Origin: Candidatus Sulfurimonas ponti | Lineage (GTDB): Bacteria > Campylobacterota > Campylobacteria > Campylobacterales > Sulfurimonadaceae | Assembly: GCA_014381585.1 (NCBI GenBank) | Contig: JACNLH010000079.1 | Location: forward strand, 1 to 41,133 | Reading direction: 5' to 3' | Length of the DNA stretch: 41,133 nucleotides | Part shown: positions 32,213-40,410 of the stretch, piece by piece | Position numbering within the stretch: the stretch's first letter is position 1 | Layout: each line of letters opens with the position of its first letter | Made by a program: the position numbers and the translations under genes | The notes under the pieces: model-generated | What the model saw: the letters and a program-made list of their open reading frames with translations, nothing else | What the model was told of the DNA's origin: nothing | Databases searched by the model: none

Positions 32213-33559
32213 CTAAACAATACTTAGAATTATAAATAAGACTAAAGCGATAACTCCGCTTATAAGTGCATAAGGGAGTTGTGTCTGCACGTGCTCAATA
32301 ACTTCACAATCTGCTGCCATTGATGATATGATGGTGGTGTCTGAGATCGGTGAACAATGGTCTCCAAACACTCCCCCTGAAATCACAGCCCCTATACATA
32401 AGGCAACATCAGCATCCATTGCCACAGCCATTGGAACTGCAACTGGAATCATAATGCTGAATGTTCCCCAAGAAGTTCCGGTTGAAAAGGCAATGACTGA
32501 ACTTAGTAAAAATATCACACCCCCCAAGAGATACACACTTAAAGTTTCACTGGCAAGTGATGCTAAATACAAACCTGTTTTAAGCTCCCCTGTAATCTTT
32601 CCAATAGCAAATGCAAACAAAAGTATAAGCGCTATCGGGAAAAGCTTTTTAGCACCGCTTACAGCCGTTTTAGCCCACACTCCCAATCTCATGTTTTTAG
32701 TTGGAACATAATACAAAAGCATCAGAGTGAGCGTGACTATCATGGTGTAAAAAATAGAACTCGACCCACTCCCCTTTAAGATATCCCCATCTCCTGTCAA
32801 ATATAAAAATATAAATGCAAAAGCTATCATAGAAAATATCGGAAGTAGCATATAATACATACTTGATGCTTCTTGTATTGTATCACTCTTAGGACTTGGA
32901 ACATATTTAGCATCTTTCATAGCCCCGATATCAACGCTGAAATAAATGGATAAAAAAGTCACTATCAAAGCACTCATAGCATAAAAGTTATACATAACAG
33001 CATCTATCAAAATGGCGACACTCTCCCCCTCTATCATGCCAGATGAGATTTGTGTGGCTATTAAGCCAAGAAGCAGTGCACCCCAGCCATTTAAAACAAT
33101 AAGTGAGCTGATAGGCGCAGAAGTCGAATCACAAACAAAAGCCAATTTTGCATGGGAAACTTTATACTTATCACACAGCGGTCTGCCAACAGCACCGGAG
33201 ATTAAAGCTGTTATAGAAGATTCAATAAAAATCACAACACCGATAATGTAACTTAATATCAAAGAGGAACGCTCAGATGAAACAAAAGATTTTTGTTCAA
33301 CAATATACGCAACAAAACCCTCTATCCCTCCAGATTTTTCAATAAGCGCCATCACGCTGCCGACCAAAATAGCAAATCCTAATGTTTTAAGTATCCAGGG
33401 TGTGCTTAAAAGAGATATAAAAAGCTCATAAGTGTTTTGCAGTGTTGCCATAAAGGTGAAATCATTTAAAATGAAAAGGCCCAATAATATTCCAGAAAAA
33501 AGTGAAAGAATTACATTTTTAGTATAAAGTGCAAAGAAAATTGCAAGAAGTGACGGCAA
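32213..33559 (-). CDS. nhaC: NhaC-family Na+/H+ antiporter
   Basis: A protein of at least 448 residues with about eleven helices and NhaC-type motifs: GSVMALIEKSGG near 66, AFSTGTSWGTFSIMIPVAVP near 365 and GGVFGDHCSPISDTTI near 400. It exports Na+ in exchange for protons. The boundary given starts at TTG 33559, but the family signature (LSLLPSLLAI) begins upstream of it; the frame stays open to a TAG at 33593-33595 and the best-placed start is an ATA at 33583 with AGGA before it. No ATG or GTG exists in that stretch. The frame is the same as that of the upstream acetyltransferase gene. Confidence 0.9.
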   Translation of the reverse strand: MPSLLAIFFALYTKNVILSLFSGILLGLFILNDFTFMATLQNTYELFISLLSTPWILKTLGFAILVGSVMALIEKSGGIEGFVAYIVEQKSFVSSERSSLILSYIIGVVIFIESSITALISGAVGRPLCDKYKVSHAKLAFVCDSTSAPISSLIVLNGWGALLLGLIATQISSGMIEGESVAILIDAVMYNFYAMSALIVTFLSIYFSVDIGAMKDAKYVPSPKSDTIQEASSMYYMLLPIFSMIAFAFIFLYLTGDGDILKGSGSSSIFYTMIVTLTLMLLYYVPTKNMRLGVWAKTAVSGAKKLFPIALILLFAFAIGKITGELKTGLYLASLASETLSVYLLGGVIFLLSSVIAFSTGTSWGTFSIMIPVAVPMAVAMDADVALCIGAVISGGVFGDHCSPISDTTIISSMAADCEVIEHVQTQLPYALISGVIALVLFIILSIV

Positions 33560-33592
33560 GAGAGAGAGATAAGAAAGTTCTATAGTCCTATC

Positions 33593-34216
33593 CTAAAATT
33601 CAATTTCTAAAAGAACTTGTCCTGCACGCCCAAATTTTTCTTTATATAATTCACATTCTTTTTCTTGGACTTGTTTAAAGCCAAGTTTTTTATAAAAAAG
33701 AATAGTCTCTAATGAACCTATCTCTACAAGAGCTTGACCGATTCTATAACCTTTAAGTCTTGCAGTTAAGAGTGATTTAGTCATTAATGTCTTTAAAACG
33801 CCAACATCTATAAAGCCTTCAAGTTCTTCCATAAAGTCAAACATAAGTGTTCTCTTGTTCAGGGCGAAGTCACAGCATGACATCACATCTAAGGCTTCTA
33901 CGCAATTTTCGCCACAGCCAACCTCTTGTAAAGCATCTATAAAAGCTTCTTTTGTTGCAATGCGAGGCTCGTAACTACATAAGGTGCCTACACTTTTTCC
34001 ATCTAACTCTGCAATCAAAAAATTGTTAAAGTTACAATGCGCTTTTGCAGTTGTTTTTGTCAATGCTTCAAGTTTTGGTAAAATCTTACTATCATCATTT
34101 GTATTAAAAATCAAATCAAAGATTCCATCTTTTTTTCCAGCACGCGAACTTTGCAACATCATCTTTGCTAAAAACGGAGAATCATTTTCAGTCGCTTTTC
34201 TTATATTAATAGCCAT
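33593..34216 (-). CDS. GNAT-family N-acetyltransferase
   Basis: I start at the ATG at 34216 (MAINIRKATEND), which has GGA eight bases upstream; the ATG five codons earlier lacks a ribosome site. The protein has about 207 residues. The N-terminal strand NIRKATENDSPFLAKMM and the late ILFYKKLGFKQVQEKE are the outer parts of the GNAT fold; the central acetyl-CoA loop is weak. A cysteine-rich stretch (CGENCVEALDVMSCC, near 125) is unusual. The substrate is unknown. It ends 33 bases upstream of the nhaC TTG, in the same frame. Confidence 0.75.
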   Translation of the reverse strand: MAINIRKATENDSPFLAKMMLQSSRAGKKDGIFDLIFNTNDDSKILPKLEALTKTTAKAHCNFNNFLIAELDGKSVGTLCSYEPRIATKEAFIDALQEVGCGENCVEALDVMSCCDFALNKRTLMFDFMEELEGFIDVGVLKTLMTKSLLTARLKGYRIGQALVEIGSLETILFYKKLGFKQVQEKECELYKEKFGRAGQVLLEIEF

Positions 34217-34269
34217 AAATTTTTCCAACATTTAATTTAAATCGTATAAGAGATATAGTACCATACATT

Positions 34270-34971
34270 ATGATAAAATCTTTCTTAATCCTTATAATCT
34301 TTTCAACTTTTTTATCTGCCGCTCAGCAGATTATTCTCGTGGTCTCTAAGGACTTCAATACTTCAAGTGCAAAAATGGAATGTTTTGAAGGCGCTGATAT
34401 TATATGTGAAAGCTTCGACGTAAACATCGGACAGAAGGGTTTAGGATGGGGTTTAGGAGAGATTCAACTAAAGAAAAATGCTGGTGATGCAATCAAATAT
34501 GAAGGAGATAAAAAAGCTCCTATCGGCGTGTTTAAACTTTCATCGGTTTTTGCTTATTCAAAAAGTAACAATTTCAACATGCCTTACCTTCATGCATCAA
34601 AAAAATTAATATGTGTGGATGATAGTAACTCAAAAAAATATAATAAAATAATACCTATGCCGAAAAAGAAACCACAGAGCTTTGAATACATGAAAAGAGA
34701 TGATTTACAGTATGAACTGGGGATTGTGGTGGAACATAATCAAAATGCTATTGCCGGAAGAGGTTCTTGTATATTCATACATGTGCAAAAGGCTGAAAGT
34801 GCAGGGACAGCCGGCTGCACTTCGATGAAACTGGATCATTTAAAAAAGATTGTGTCATGGTTGGATGAGAAAAAGAATCCCATCTTAATACAAATCCCAG
34901 AATCATCCTCTGCTGAAGTTTTAGAATTGTACCCTGAGTTGAAAAACTCCACACTTTTAAAAAATCAATAG
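34270..34971 (+). CDS. Exported L,D-transpeptidase-family protein
   Basis: The 233-residue protein has a signal peptide (about 1-18) and a YkuD-type active site: H171 in CIFIHVQ and C183 in GTAGCTSM, the expected histidine-to-cysteine spacing. APIGVFKLSS near 83-92 matches the strand that leads into this fold. Such enzymes make 3-3 crosslinks in murein, anchor lipoproteins, or trim tetrapeptides (as Csd6 does in Helicobacter). A TATAGT box at 34254-34259 lies so close to the ATG that the transcript may have almost no leader, and no ribosome site is seen. It converges on the small acidic gene three bases away. Confidence 0.86.
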   Translation: MIKSFLILIIFSTFLSAAQQIILVVSKDFNTSSAKMECFEGADIICESFDVNIGQKGLGWGLGEIQLKKNAGDAIKYEGDKKAPIGVFKLSSVFAYSKSNNFNMPYLHASKKLICVDDSNSKKYNKIIPMPKKKPQSFEYMKRDDLQYELGIVVEHNQNAIAGRGSCIFIHVQKAESAGTAGCTSMKLDHLKKIVSWLDEKKNPILIQIPESSSAEVLELYPELKNSTLLKNQ

Positions 34972-34974
34972 TGC

Positions 34975-35277
34975 CTAATCTTCGTCTTCATCATCAAAGT
35001 CAAACTCTATGACTCTTGGCTCTTCTTTTATCACTTCTAAATCACTAAACTGTTCAGGGGATGCATCAACGGCCATGGCTACAAATGTTATAAGCGCATT
35101 ATCATCTATGATTTCTTGGCACTTTTGAGATGTATTGTAGATGCTCAAAACACCATTGCTAAAAAGTACATCTCTAGTCCCTACACCTACGTCAGCAGCT
35201 ATCTCATGTAAGTCAGGACGATTCAACTGCAATCCTTCCACTTTCATGGAGAAGCCCTCTCTTAGCTTACCAAACAT
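34975..35277 (-). CDS. Small acidic protein of unknown function
   Basis: I start at the ATG at 35277, one base after the argS stop and with an AGAAGAGA-type site in the end of argS; the frame extends 14 codons further inside argS without support. The 100-residue protein has a basic N-terminus (MFGKLREGFSMKVEG), a mixed core (VGVGTRDVLFSNGVLSIYN, ALITFVAMAVDASPEQF) and a strongly acidic tail (FDFDDEDED). I do not recognise the family. The position behind argS implies co-transcription with the fliR-to-argS run. Confidence 0.75.
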   Translation of the reverse strand: MFGKLREGFSMKVEGLQLNRPDLHEIAADVGVGTRDVLFSNGVLSIYNTSQKCQEIIDDNALITFVAMAVDASPEQFSDLEVIKEEPRVIEFDFDDEDED

Positions 35278-35278
35278 T

Positions 35279-36880
35279 TTATATCTCTTCTTCTCTGGAC
35301 ATTTTTTCAACTGCCTCAATACCTAAAATGCTTAAACCTGTTTTGAGTGAAAGCGCCACAAGCATAAACATTTTAAGAAGCTTAGCCTCATCTTCACTTC
35401 CTATGATTCTGCAATCATAATAAAACTTGTGTAAAGAAGCGGCAAGCGACTTAAGATAGTCTGTAAGTTTTTGCACTTGACGTGAATTAAATGCATCTTC
35501 TATAACTTCAGGCAATAACAAAGCATCAAAAAGCAAGCTATCCGCATTCTCATCAAGACCTTTGAGTTTTGAAGCTAAAATCTCTTCTTTAGGTATCGTT
35601 GATTTGGAAAGTATCGTATTAATTCTTGCATGTGCGTACTGGATATAAAAGATAGGGTTTGAGCTGTCTTGTTTTTTAAACTCTGATATATCAAATTCAA
35701 GAGCCGTGTCACTCTTTTTGGAAGCAAAAATAAAACGAAGCGCATCCGCCCCGATCTCTTCAACTATATCACTCATCAAGATGACATTTCCTGCACGTTT
35801 ACTCATTTTGTATGGTTCACCATCTTTAAGAAGTGAAACCATTTGAGAAAGTAAAGTTTCGAGTTTTTTTGAATCATAGCCAAGGTATTCAATTGCTGCA
35901 TTCACACGGGGAATATACCCATGATGATCGGCACCCCAAATATTGATATAGTGATCATATCCGCGTTCAAACTTTTGATTATGGTATACAATATCACCTG
36001 CTAAATACGTGGCTCTTCCATCTTCACGAACGACGACTCTATCGTTATCATCACCTTTAGCTTCAGAAGCTATCCACATTTTGTCTTCTTTTTTATAAAT
36101 ACCTTCACCCATCTTTTTCATCACTCTTTCCCAATCAGAATAAAGAGAAGATTCATTTACAAAGGTGTCAAAGTGTATGTTCAATGCAGCTAAAGAGTCA
36201 ACAACTATCTCCATCACACCGTCTTTAGCCCAAAGTGCAAGTTCTTTGTAACGAGACTCATCAGAAAAAATCTCTTTTCCGAATTTCTCTAAAGCGGCAT
36301 TTGCAAGACCTTCTAAATATTCACCGCGATAGTAAGCTTCTGGATATTCCACACTTTCGTTTAAAATATTTTCACGTGCATATAAAGCGATTGAAAGCCC
36401 AAGTAAGTCTATTTGATTTCCAGCGTCATTGACATAATACTCAGCAGTTATATCATATCCAAGATGTTTTGCAAGTCTGTAAAGAGTGTCTCCATACACA
36501 GCACCACGTGCATGTCCTATATGAAGAGGTCCGGTGGGGTTTGCACTCACAAATTCTAAAAGCACTTTTTGCTTATTTTCTTGTTTTGCAAAACCTGATG
36601 GATTAGTTAAAGCCCAATCAGCATATTCACTTAAAAAATTTTCACTCAAACGAAAGTTTATATACCCTTTTACAGATTCGACACTTGAAAACACTTCTGA
36701 ATCAGTGCTAAAAGAAGATGCAAGATCTTCGGCAATTATCATAGGGGATTTTCTTAATTCTTTTGCAAGAGAAAAAGCAACCGGAGTGGCGAAGTGACCA
36801 AAAGAGCGATCTTTTGGTTTTTCTAAAACAACTTCGTAACCAAATTTGTCACGCAATAGCGCCGATACTCGTTGTTTCAA
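35279..36880 (-). CDS. argS: Arginyl-tRNA synthetase
   Basis: A class I synthetase charging tRNA-Arg. The 533 residues include the N-terminal tRNA D-loop domain (EVVLEKPKDRSFGHFATPVA near 16-35), the HIGH motif in PLHIGHARG at 118-126, KMSKRAGNVI near 355 and a helical anticodon-binding domain at the end. The start is a TTG three bases after the tatA stop codon; the next in-frame ATG (residue 47) would remove conserved sequence, so TTG is required. No strong ribosome site is visible, which suggests coupling to tatA. Confidence 0.96.
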   Translation of the reverse strand: MKQRVSALLRDKFGYEVVLEKPKDRSFGHFATPVAFSLAKELRKSPMIIAEDLASSFSTDSEVFSSVESVKGYINFRLSENFLSEYADWALTNPSGFAKQENKQKVLLEFVSANPTGPLHIGHARGAVYGDTLYRLAKHLGYDITAEYYVNDAGNQIDLLGLSIALYARENILNESVEYPEAYYRGEYLEGLANAALEKFGKEIFSDESRYKELALWAKDGVMEIVVDSLAALNIHFDTFVNESSLYSDWERVMKKMGEGIYKKEDKMWIASEAKGDDNDRVVVREDGRATYLAGDIVYHNQKFERGYDHYINIWGADHHGYIPRVNAAIEYLGYDSKKLETLLSQMVSLLKDGEPYKMSKRAGNVILMSDIVEEIGADALRFIFASKKSDTALEFDISEFKKQDSSNPIFYIQYAHARINTILSKSTIPKEEILASKLKGLDENADSLLFDALLLPEVIEDAFNSRQVQKLTDYLKSLAASLHKFYYDCRIIGSEDEAKLLKMFMLVALSLKTGLSILGIEAVEKMSREEEI

Positions 36881-36883
36881 GAT

Positions 36884-37126
36884 TTACGCTTGAGTATTTG
36901 TAGTTGTAGTTTTTGGAGCTTCTGTTGATGCAACTTCATCAGTTGATTCAACTTTTTTCACTTCATCTGCAGATACAACATCAGGAGTTTCATCCTTCAT
37001 TTCTGCTTTAAAGTTCTTGATACCTTTACCGATACCTTTTGCTAAGTCTGGTATTTTTTTTGCACCAAACATAAGTACGATGATTCCAAATATTATTAGT
37101 AGTTCTGTTCCACTAGGCATTCCCAT
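36884..37126 (-). CDS. tatA: Sec-independent translocase protein TatA
   Basis: TatA forms the pore-like oligomer that moves folded proteins across the inner membrane. The 80-residue protein has the single membrane helix (about 7-20, [17 protein letters not shown]), the hinge and amphipathic helix ([18 protein letters not shown]), and an acidic then Thr/Ala-rich tail. No tatB or tatC is nearby. The neighbours gmk and argS match the order known from Campylobacter and Helicobacter. Confidence 0.95.
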   Translation of the reverse strand: MGMPSGTELLIIFGIIVLMFGAKKIPDLAKGIGKGIKNFKAEMKDETPDVVSADEVKKVESTDEVASTEAPKTTTTNTQA

Positions 37127-37179
37127 AGTTTATTTCCTTATAAAAAATTAATCCAAGATTATAACTAATTAAAATTAAT

Positions 37180-37803
37180 TTAGTCTATATCTTCCCATTT
37201 TTGCGTAAATTCATTTATCTCATTTCCAGGGATTTTCAACCTAGCTGCTTTTGCTATAGTTTTTAAAATCCCGGCAGCTTCTTCTAAATCATCATTTATA
37301 ATGAGGTAATCATACTCCGAGATTCGCTGTATTTCTCTTTTAGCCATCTCTAATCGGCCGTTTATCACCTCTTGAGTGTCTGTTTTACGCCCTTGGAGTC
37401 TTTCCTTTAATGCCGAAAGTGTCGGTGGTGAAATAAAAACAGATGTTGTGATATCCCCCAGTCTGTTTGTCACAACCGTGTTTCCTTGCACGTCTATATC
37501 AAAAATAACAAGCTTTGCATCTTTTAAAGCTTGCTTCACCGGTCTGATAGAAGTGCCATAATAATTACCATGCACATTAGCATATTCCAAAAACATATCA
37601 TCTTCTATATCTTTTTTAAACTCTTCTTTTGTTACAAAATGGTAATCAACACCATCCACTTCACCAGTGCGGATTGAACGGGTTGTTGTTGATATCGAAA
37701 AGTGACACTCACCTATATCATCTATAATTTCTTTTAAAATGGTGCTTTTACCGGCTCCGCTAGGACCGGAAAGCACTAGGATGGCCCCGGTGTTATGATT
37801 CAC
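37180..37803 (-). CDS. gmk: Guanylate kinase
   Basis: Gmk phosphorylates GMP to GDP. The 207-residue protein shows the P-loop GPSGAGKST at 13-21, the GMP-binding FSISTTTRSIRTGEVDGVDYHF segment in two parts near 35-56, and EYANVHGNYYGTS near 72. The start is GTG, overlapping the stop codon of the acidic protein gene by one base and preceded by GGAGA nine bases upstream. Length is normal. Confidence 0.96.
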   Translation of the reverse strand: MNHNTGAILVLSGPSGAGKSTILKEIIDDIGECHFSISTTTRSIRTGEVDGVDYHFVTKEEFKKDIEDDMFLEYANVHGNYYGTSIRPVKQALKDAKLVIFDIDVQGNTVVTNRLGDITTSVFISPPTLSALKERLQGRKTDTQEVINGRLEMAKREIQRISEYDYLIINDDLEEAAGILKTIAKAARLKIPGNEINEFTQKWEDID

Positions 37804-39566
37804 TATTCACTGTCTCCCAGTTCTATATTGATACTGATCTTCATGCCCTTCATTGAAGCGGCTATATCCTCGTTAGATAAGGCTGCAAGAAGTTTTTTTA
37901 AAGACTCAACACCTTTGTTGCTTGATTGGAGCTCTAGGTTTTCTAACCCTGTATCACTGTTTAAGCTGAGATCTTCGATCTCATTAACTTCTGAACTTTC
38001 GCTAGATTCATTCAAACTGTCTAAATTTACTTCTGGAACTTCACCAGATTCACTTGGAGATTCTGCACTTACTTCTCCAATGGCAAGTTGTAAATCTCTT
38101 GCATTTAAGGAATCTAAATCATCTATATCACTTGCAACCATATCCAGCAGTGTCTCTTCATCAAGCTCACTATCCAAATCTTCTTGACTTAGTTTTCCCA
38201 CTGCATTTTCTATTTCAGCTTCCAGGCTTAGTTCTTCACCTAAATCCAATTCATCTAAGTCAAGATCCAAGTCATTGTCCAAGTTGAAGTCTTCAAGTTC
38301 ATCAAGTTCATCAACTTTGTCAGTTTCAAGGGATTCGTTTGGAGTCTCTTCTAATGACAGCTCTTCCTCTGAAAAATCTAGTTCTTCTTCTAGGTCTGTG
38401 TCATTATCTAAGCTGAACTCTTCGAGTTCATCGACTTCTGGAACTTCACTGGATTCACTTGAACTATCTGAATTTACTTCTTCTAGGTCTGTGTCATTAT
38501 CTAAGCTGAACTCTTCGAGTTCATCGACTTCTGGAACTTCACTGGATTCACTTGAACTATCTGAATTTACTTCTTCTAGGTCTGTGTCATTATCTAAGCT
38601 GAACTCTTCGAGTTCATCGACTTCTGGAACTTCACTGGATTCACTTGAACTATCTGAATTTACTTCTTCTAGGTCTGTGTCATTATCTAAGCTGAACTCT
38701 TCGAGTTCATCGACTTCTGGAACTTCACTGGATTCACTTGAAGTTTCTTCAGTCATTTCGCCGAAATCCAGTTCTTCGATTTCATCAAGGTCTGCGACTT
38801 CCATAGCATCATCTAGGCCATCTTCGCTCACCTCATTCACTTCATCAAGTAAGTCTTGCACTTCTTGCAACTCATCTTTATCTAATACACCTTCTGATTC
38901 TTCTTGCAAAAATTCATCAAGGTCTGAGACTTCCATAGATTCATCCGAATCATCTTCGCCCACGTCCAACAAGAGTTCGTCATCAAGGGAAACATCTTCT
39001 ATATCAGACAACTCTTCTAATTCACCAAGATCTTCCATATCCAAGTCATCACCTAAATCAATGTCATCAAGATTTAAATCATCTAATTCATCATCTAGAT
39101 TCAATTCATCATTCGCATCTAAGTCTTCTAAATCTAAATCATTGTCTAAACTGAACTCTTCAAGTTCATCAGCTTCTAAAGTTTCATTTGGCTCATCTGG
39201 AATCTTCTCAATCACTTCTTCTGCATCTGAGGATAAGTCAATTTCATTTGCTTCTCTTCCCAGGCTGGAAAACAGTTCTACAAGATCCGTTGGTAAAAAC
39301 GGTTTCTTTATCACTCTTGTAAAATTATTGTCTTCTTCAGCATTACGAGAACAAATATAAAGGGATTTTGAAAAAGTTATTCTATCTTGAAGTTCACTTA
39401 AAAGTTCAGGTGTGTAAACAGTGTCATCAATTACAACAAGGTCATAAGAACTTTCGCTAACAGCGTCTATACCCCCAACAACCTCTAACTCATCTGAAGT
39501 TTTTTGTGCACTTAATGTAACTAATTTATTAACGACCGGGTTGTCATTTAAAAGTAATATTTTCAA
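37803..39566 (-). CDS. Receiver-like domain fused to a long acidic repeat region
   Basis: The 587-residue protein starts at TTG 39566 with AAGGA eight bases upstream. Residues 1 to about 100 look like a response-regulator receiver: LLLNDNPVV, the phosphoacceptor region YDLVVIDDTVY (near 45-53), SLYICSRN and the VIKKPFLPTDLVE lysine region (near 86-98). From about 105 to 540 it is dominated by Asp, Glu, Ser and Leu, including four near-identical 31-residue repeats. A final 45 residues (GVESLKKLLAALSNEDIAASMKG) form a helix-rich end. It occupies the place of the highly acidic protein Cj1178c (poly-E-rich protein in Helicobacter), beside fliR. Function unknown. Confidence 0.88.
   Translation of the reverse strand: MKILLLNDNPVVNKLVTLSAQKTSDELEVVGGIDAVSESSYDLVVIDDTVYTPELLSELQDRITFSKSLYICSRNAEEDNNFTRVIKKPFLPTDLVELFSSLGREANEIDLSSDAEEVIEKIPDEPNETLEADELEEFSLDNDLDLEDLDANDELNLDDELDDLNLDDIDLGDDLDMEDLGELEELSDIEDVSLDDELLLDVGEDDSDESMEVSDLDEFLQEESEGVLDKDELQEVQDLLDEVNEVSEDGLDDAMEVADLDEIEELDFGEMTEETSSESSEVPEVDELEEFSLDNDTDLEEVNSDSSSESSEVPEVDELEEFSLDNDTDLEEVNSDSSSESSEVPEVDELEEFSLDNDTDLEEVNSDSSSESSEVPEVDELEEFSLDNDTDLEEELDFSEEELSLEETPNESLETDKVDELDELEDFNLDNDLDLDLDELDLGEELSLEAEIENAVGKLSQEDLDSELDEETLLDMVASDIDDLDSLNARDLQLAIGEVSAESPSESGEVPEVNLDSLNESSESSEVNEIEDLSLNSDTGLENLELQSSNKGVESLKKLLAALSNEDIAASMKGMKISINIELGDSE
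38384..38742. repeat. 93-bp perfect tandem repeat, about 3.9 copies
   Basis: The unit recurs at exactly 93-base spacing (for example TAGGTCTGTG at 38391, 38484, 38577 and 38670), and I see no mismatch between copies over 359 bases. 93 is a multiple of three, so the frame of the acidic protein is kept and each unit adds 31 residues (SSESSEVPEVDELEEF followed by SLDNDTDLEEVNSDS). Such perfect copies point to recent expansion and probable length variation. Confidence 0.95.
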
Positions 39567-39593
39567 GGCTGATTCCTTATATTTGAACGAATA

Positions 39594-39599
39594 ATTATA
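39594..39599 (-). promoter_or_regulatory. Candidate -10 box for the acidic protein gene
   Basis: TATAAT on the minus strand, 27 bases before the TTG start, inside the 59-base AT-rich gap behind fliR. It could give the acidic protein-gmk-tatA-argS genes a promoter separate from fliR. Confidence 0.4.
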
Positions 39600-39625
39600 T
39601 ATCTTTATATTGTATCAAAAAAAAA

Positions 39626-40390
39626 TTAAAAAAATATTTCCAAGACATTGAATGCTTCCAACATTTCTTCTTTTAAGATGAGCATAATAGCTGTGAGTGT
39701 GGCAATCAAAACCCCAAAAGAAACCATAATCTTAATAGGAAACCCAATAACTAAAAGATTAAACTGCGGCATTGTTTTCATAAGCATACCAAAAATAATA
39801 TCTGCAAGCCAGGATAAAGCAATAATAGGAAAAGCGATCATAAAGCCCACTAAAAACATTCTAGAAGTTGCATGGATTACATAATTAAACAGATCCTCAG
39901 TCATCATGAATCCGCCTAAAGGAATGGACTTAAGAGAGGCATCCACGTAAAGCAGCACCCAATGATGTAAATCCAAGGCCAGCAAAACCATAAGACCCAT
40001 TAAGGATAAAAATTGAGAGATTATCGGCATAGAGATACCTGATTGCGGGTCAATCGCGCTTGCCATAGAAAAACCCATCATAAAAGATATCTGTCCACCC
40101 GCAAAAGTTATAACATTGTATGCGAGCAATAAAACAATTCCCACAACCAAACCAAACATAAATTCGCTAAGTATTGCTATCAATATGCTTGGCACATTAA
40201 TCGCGATTGTCAATTCAGGCATAGAGGAATAAAAAACAATAGTGAAGAAAAAAGCCATAGCCGCTTTAATATTCATGGGAATATTTGCATGTGAAAAAAT
40301 GGGCACAGCTAAAAACATCGCTGCAAATCGAAAAAACAAAAGCATAAAACCGACAATATTCGCTTCTTTAAATACTTCTGTCCACTCCAT
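39626..40390 (-). CDS. fliR: Flagellar export apparatus protein FliR
   Basis: FliR is part of the FliPQR export gate of the flagellar type III secretion system. The 254-residue membrane protein has about six helices and FliR features: FKEANIVGFMLLFFRFAAMFLAVP in two parts near 7-31, a conserved FAGGQISFMMGFSMASAIDPQSG region near 95-118, and a C-terminal FLVGFMIAFPIIALSWLAD helix. Length is normal. It lies 20 bases behind the ABC ATPase gene. No other flagellar structural gene is in the window, as in Campylobacter, where this locus is detached from other flagellar clusters. Confidence 0.94.
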   Translation of the reverse strand: MEWTEVFKEANIVGFMLLFFRFAAMFLAVPIFSHANIPMNIKAAMAFFFTIVFYSSMPELTIAINVPSILIAILSEFMFGLVVGIVLLLAYNVITFAGGQISFMMGFSMASAIDPQSGISMPIISQFLSLMGLMVLLALDLHHWVLLYVDASLKSIPLGGFMMTEDLFNYVIHATSRMFLVGFMIAFPIIALSWLADIIFGMLMKTMPQFNLLVIGFPIKIMVSFGVLIATLTAIMLILKEEMLEAFNVLEIFF

Positions 40391-40410
40391 CTATTTATAT
40401 CCGGGCGAAA

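Noticed and set aside
38384-38742. CRISPR-like array
   Set aside because: Repeats are contiguous, 93 bases long and in frame inside a gene, with no spacers and no cas genes.
38275-39360. 361-codon serine-rich open frame on the plus strand
   Set aside because: It is the antisense mirror of the Asp/Glu/Ser-rich gene: GA-rich codons on one strand read as Ser codons on the other. It has no family resemblance, and the minus-strand frame has receiver and conserved end regions plus synteny.
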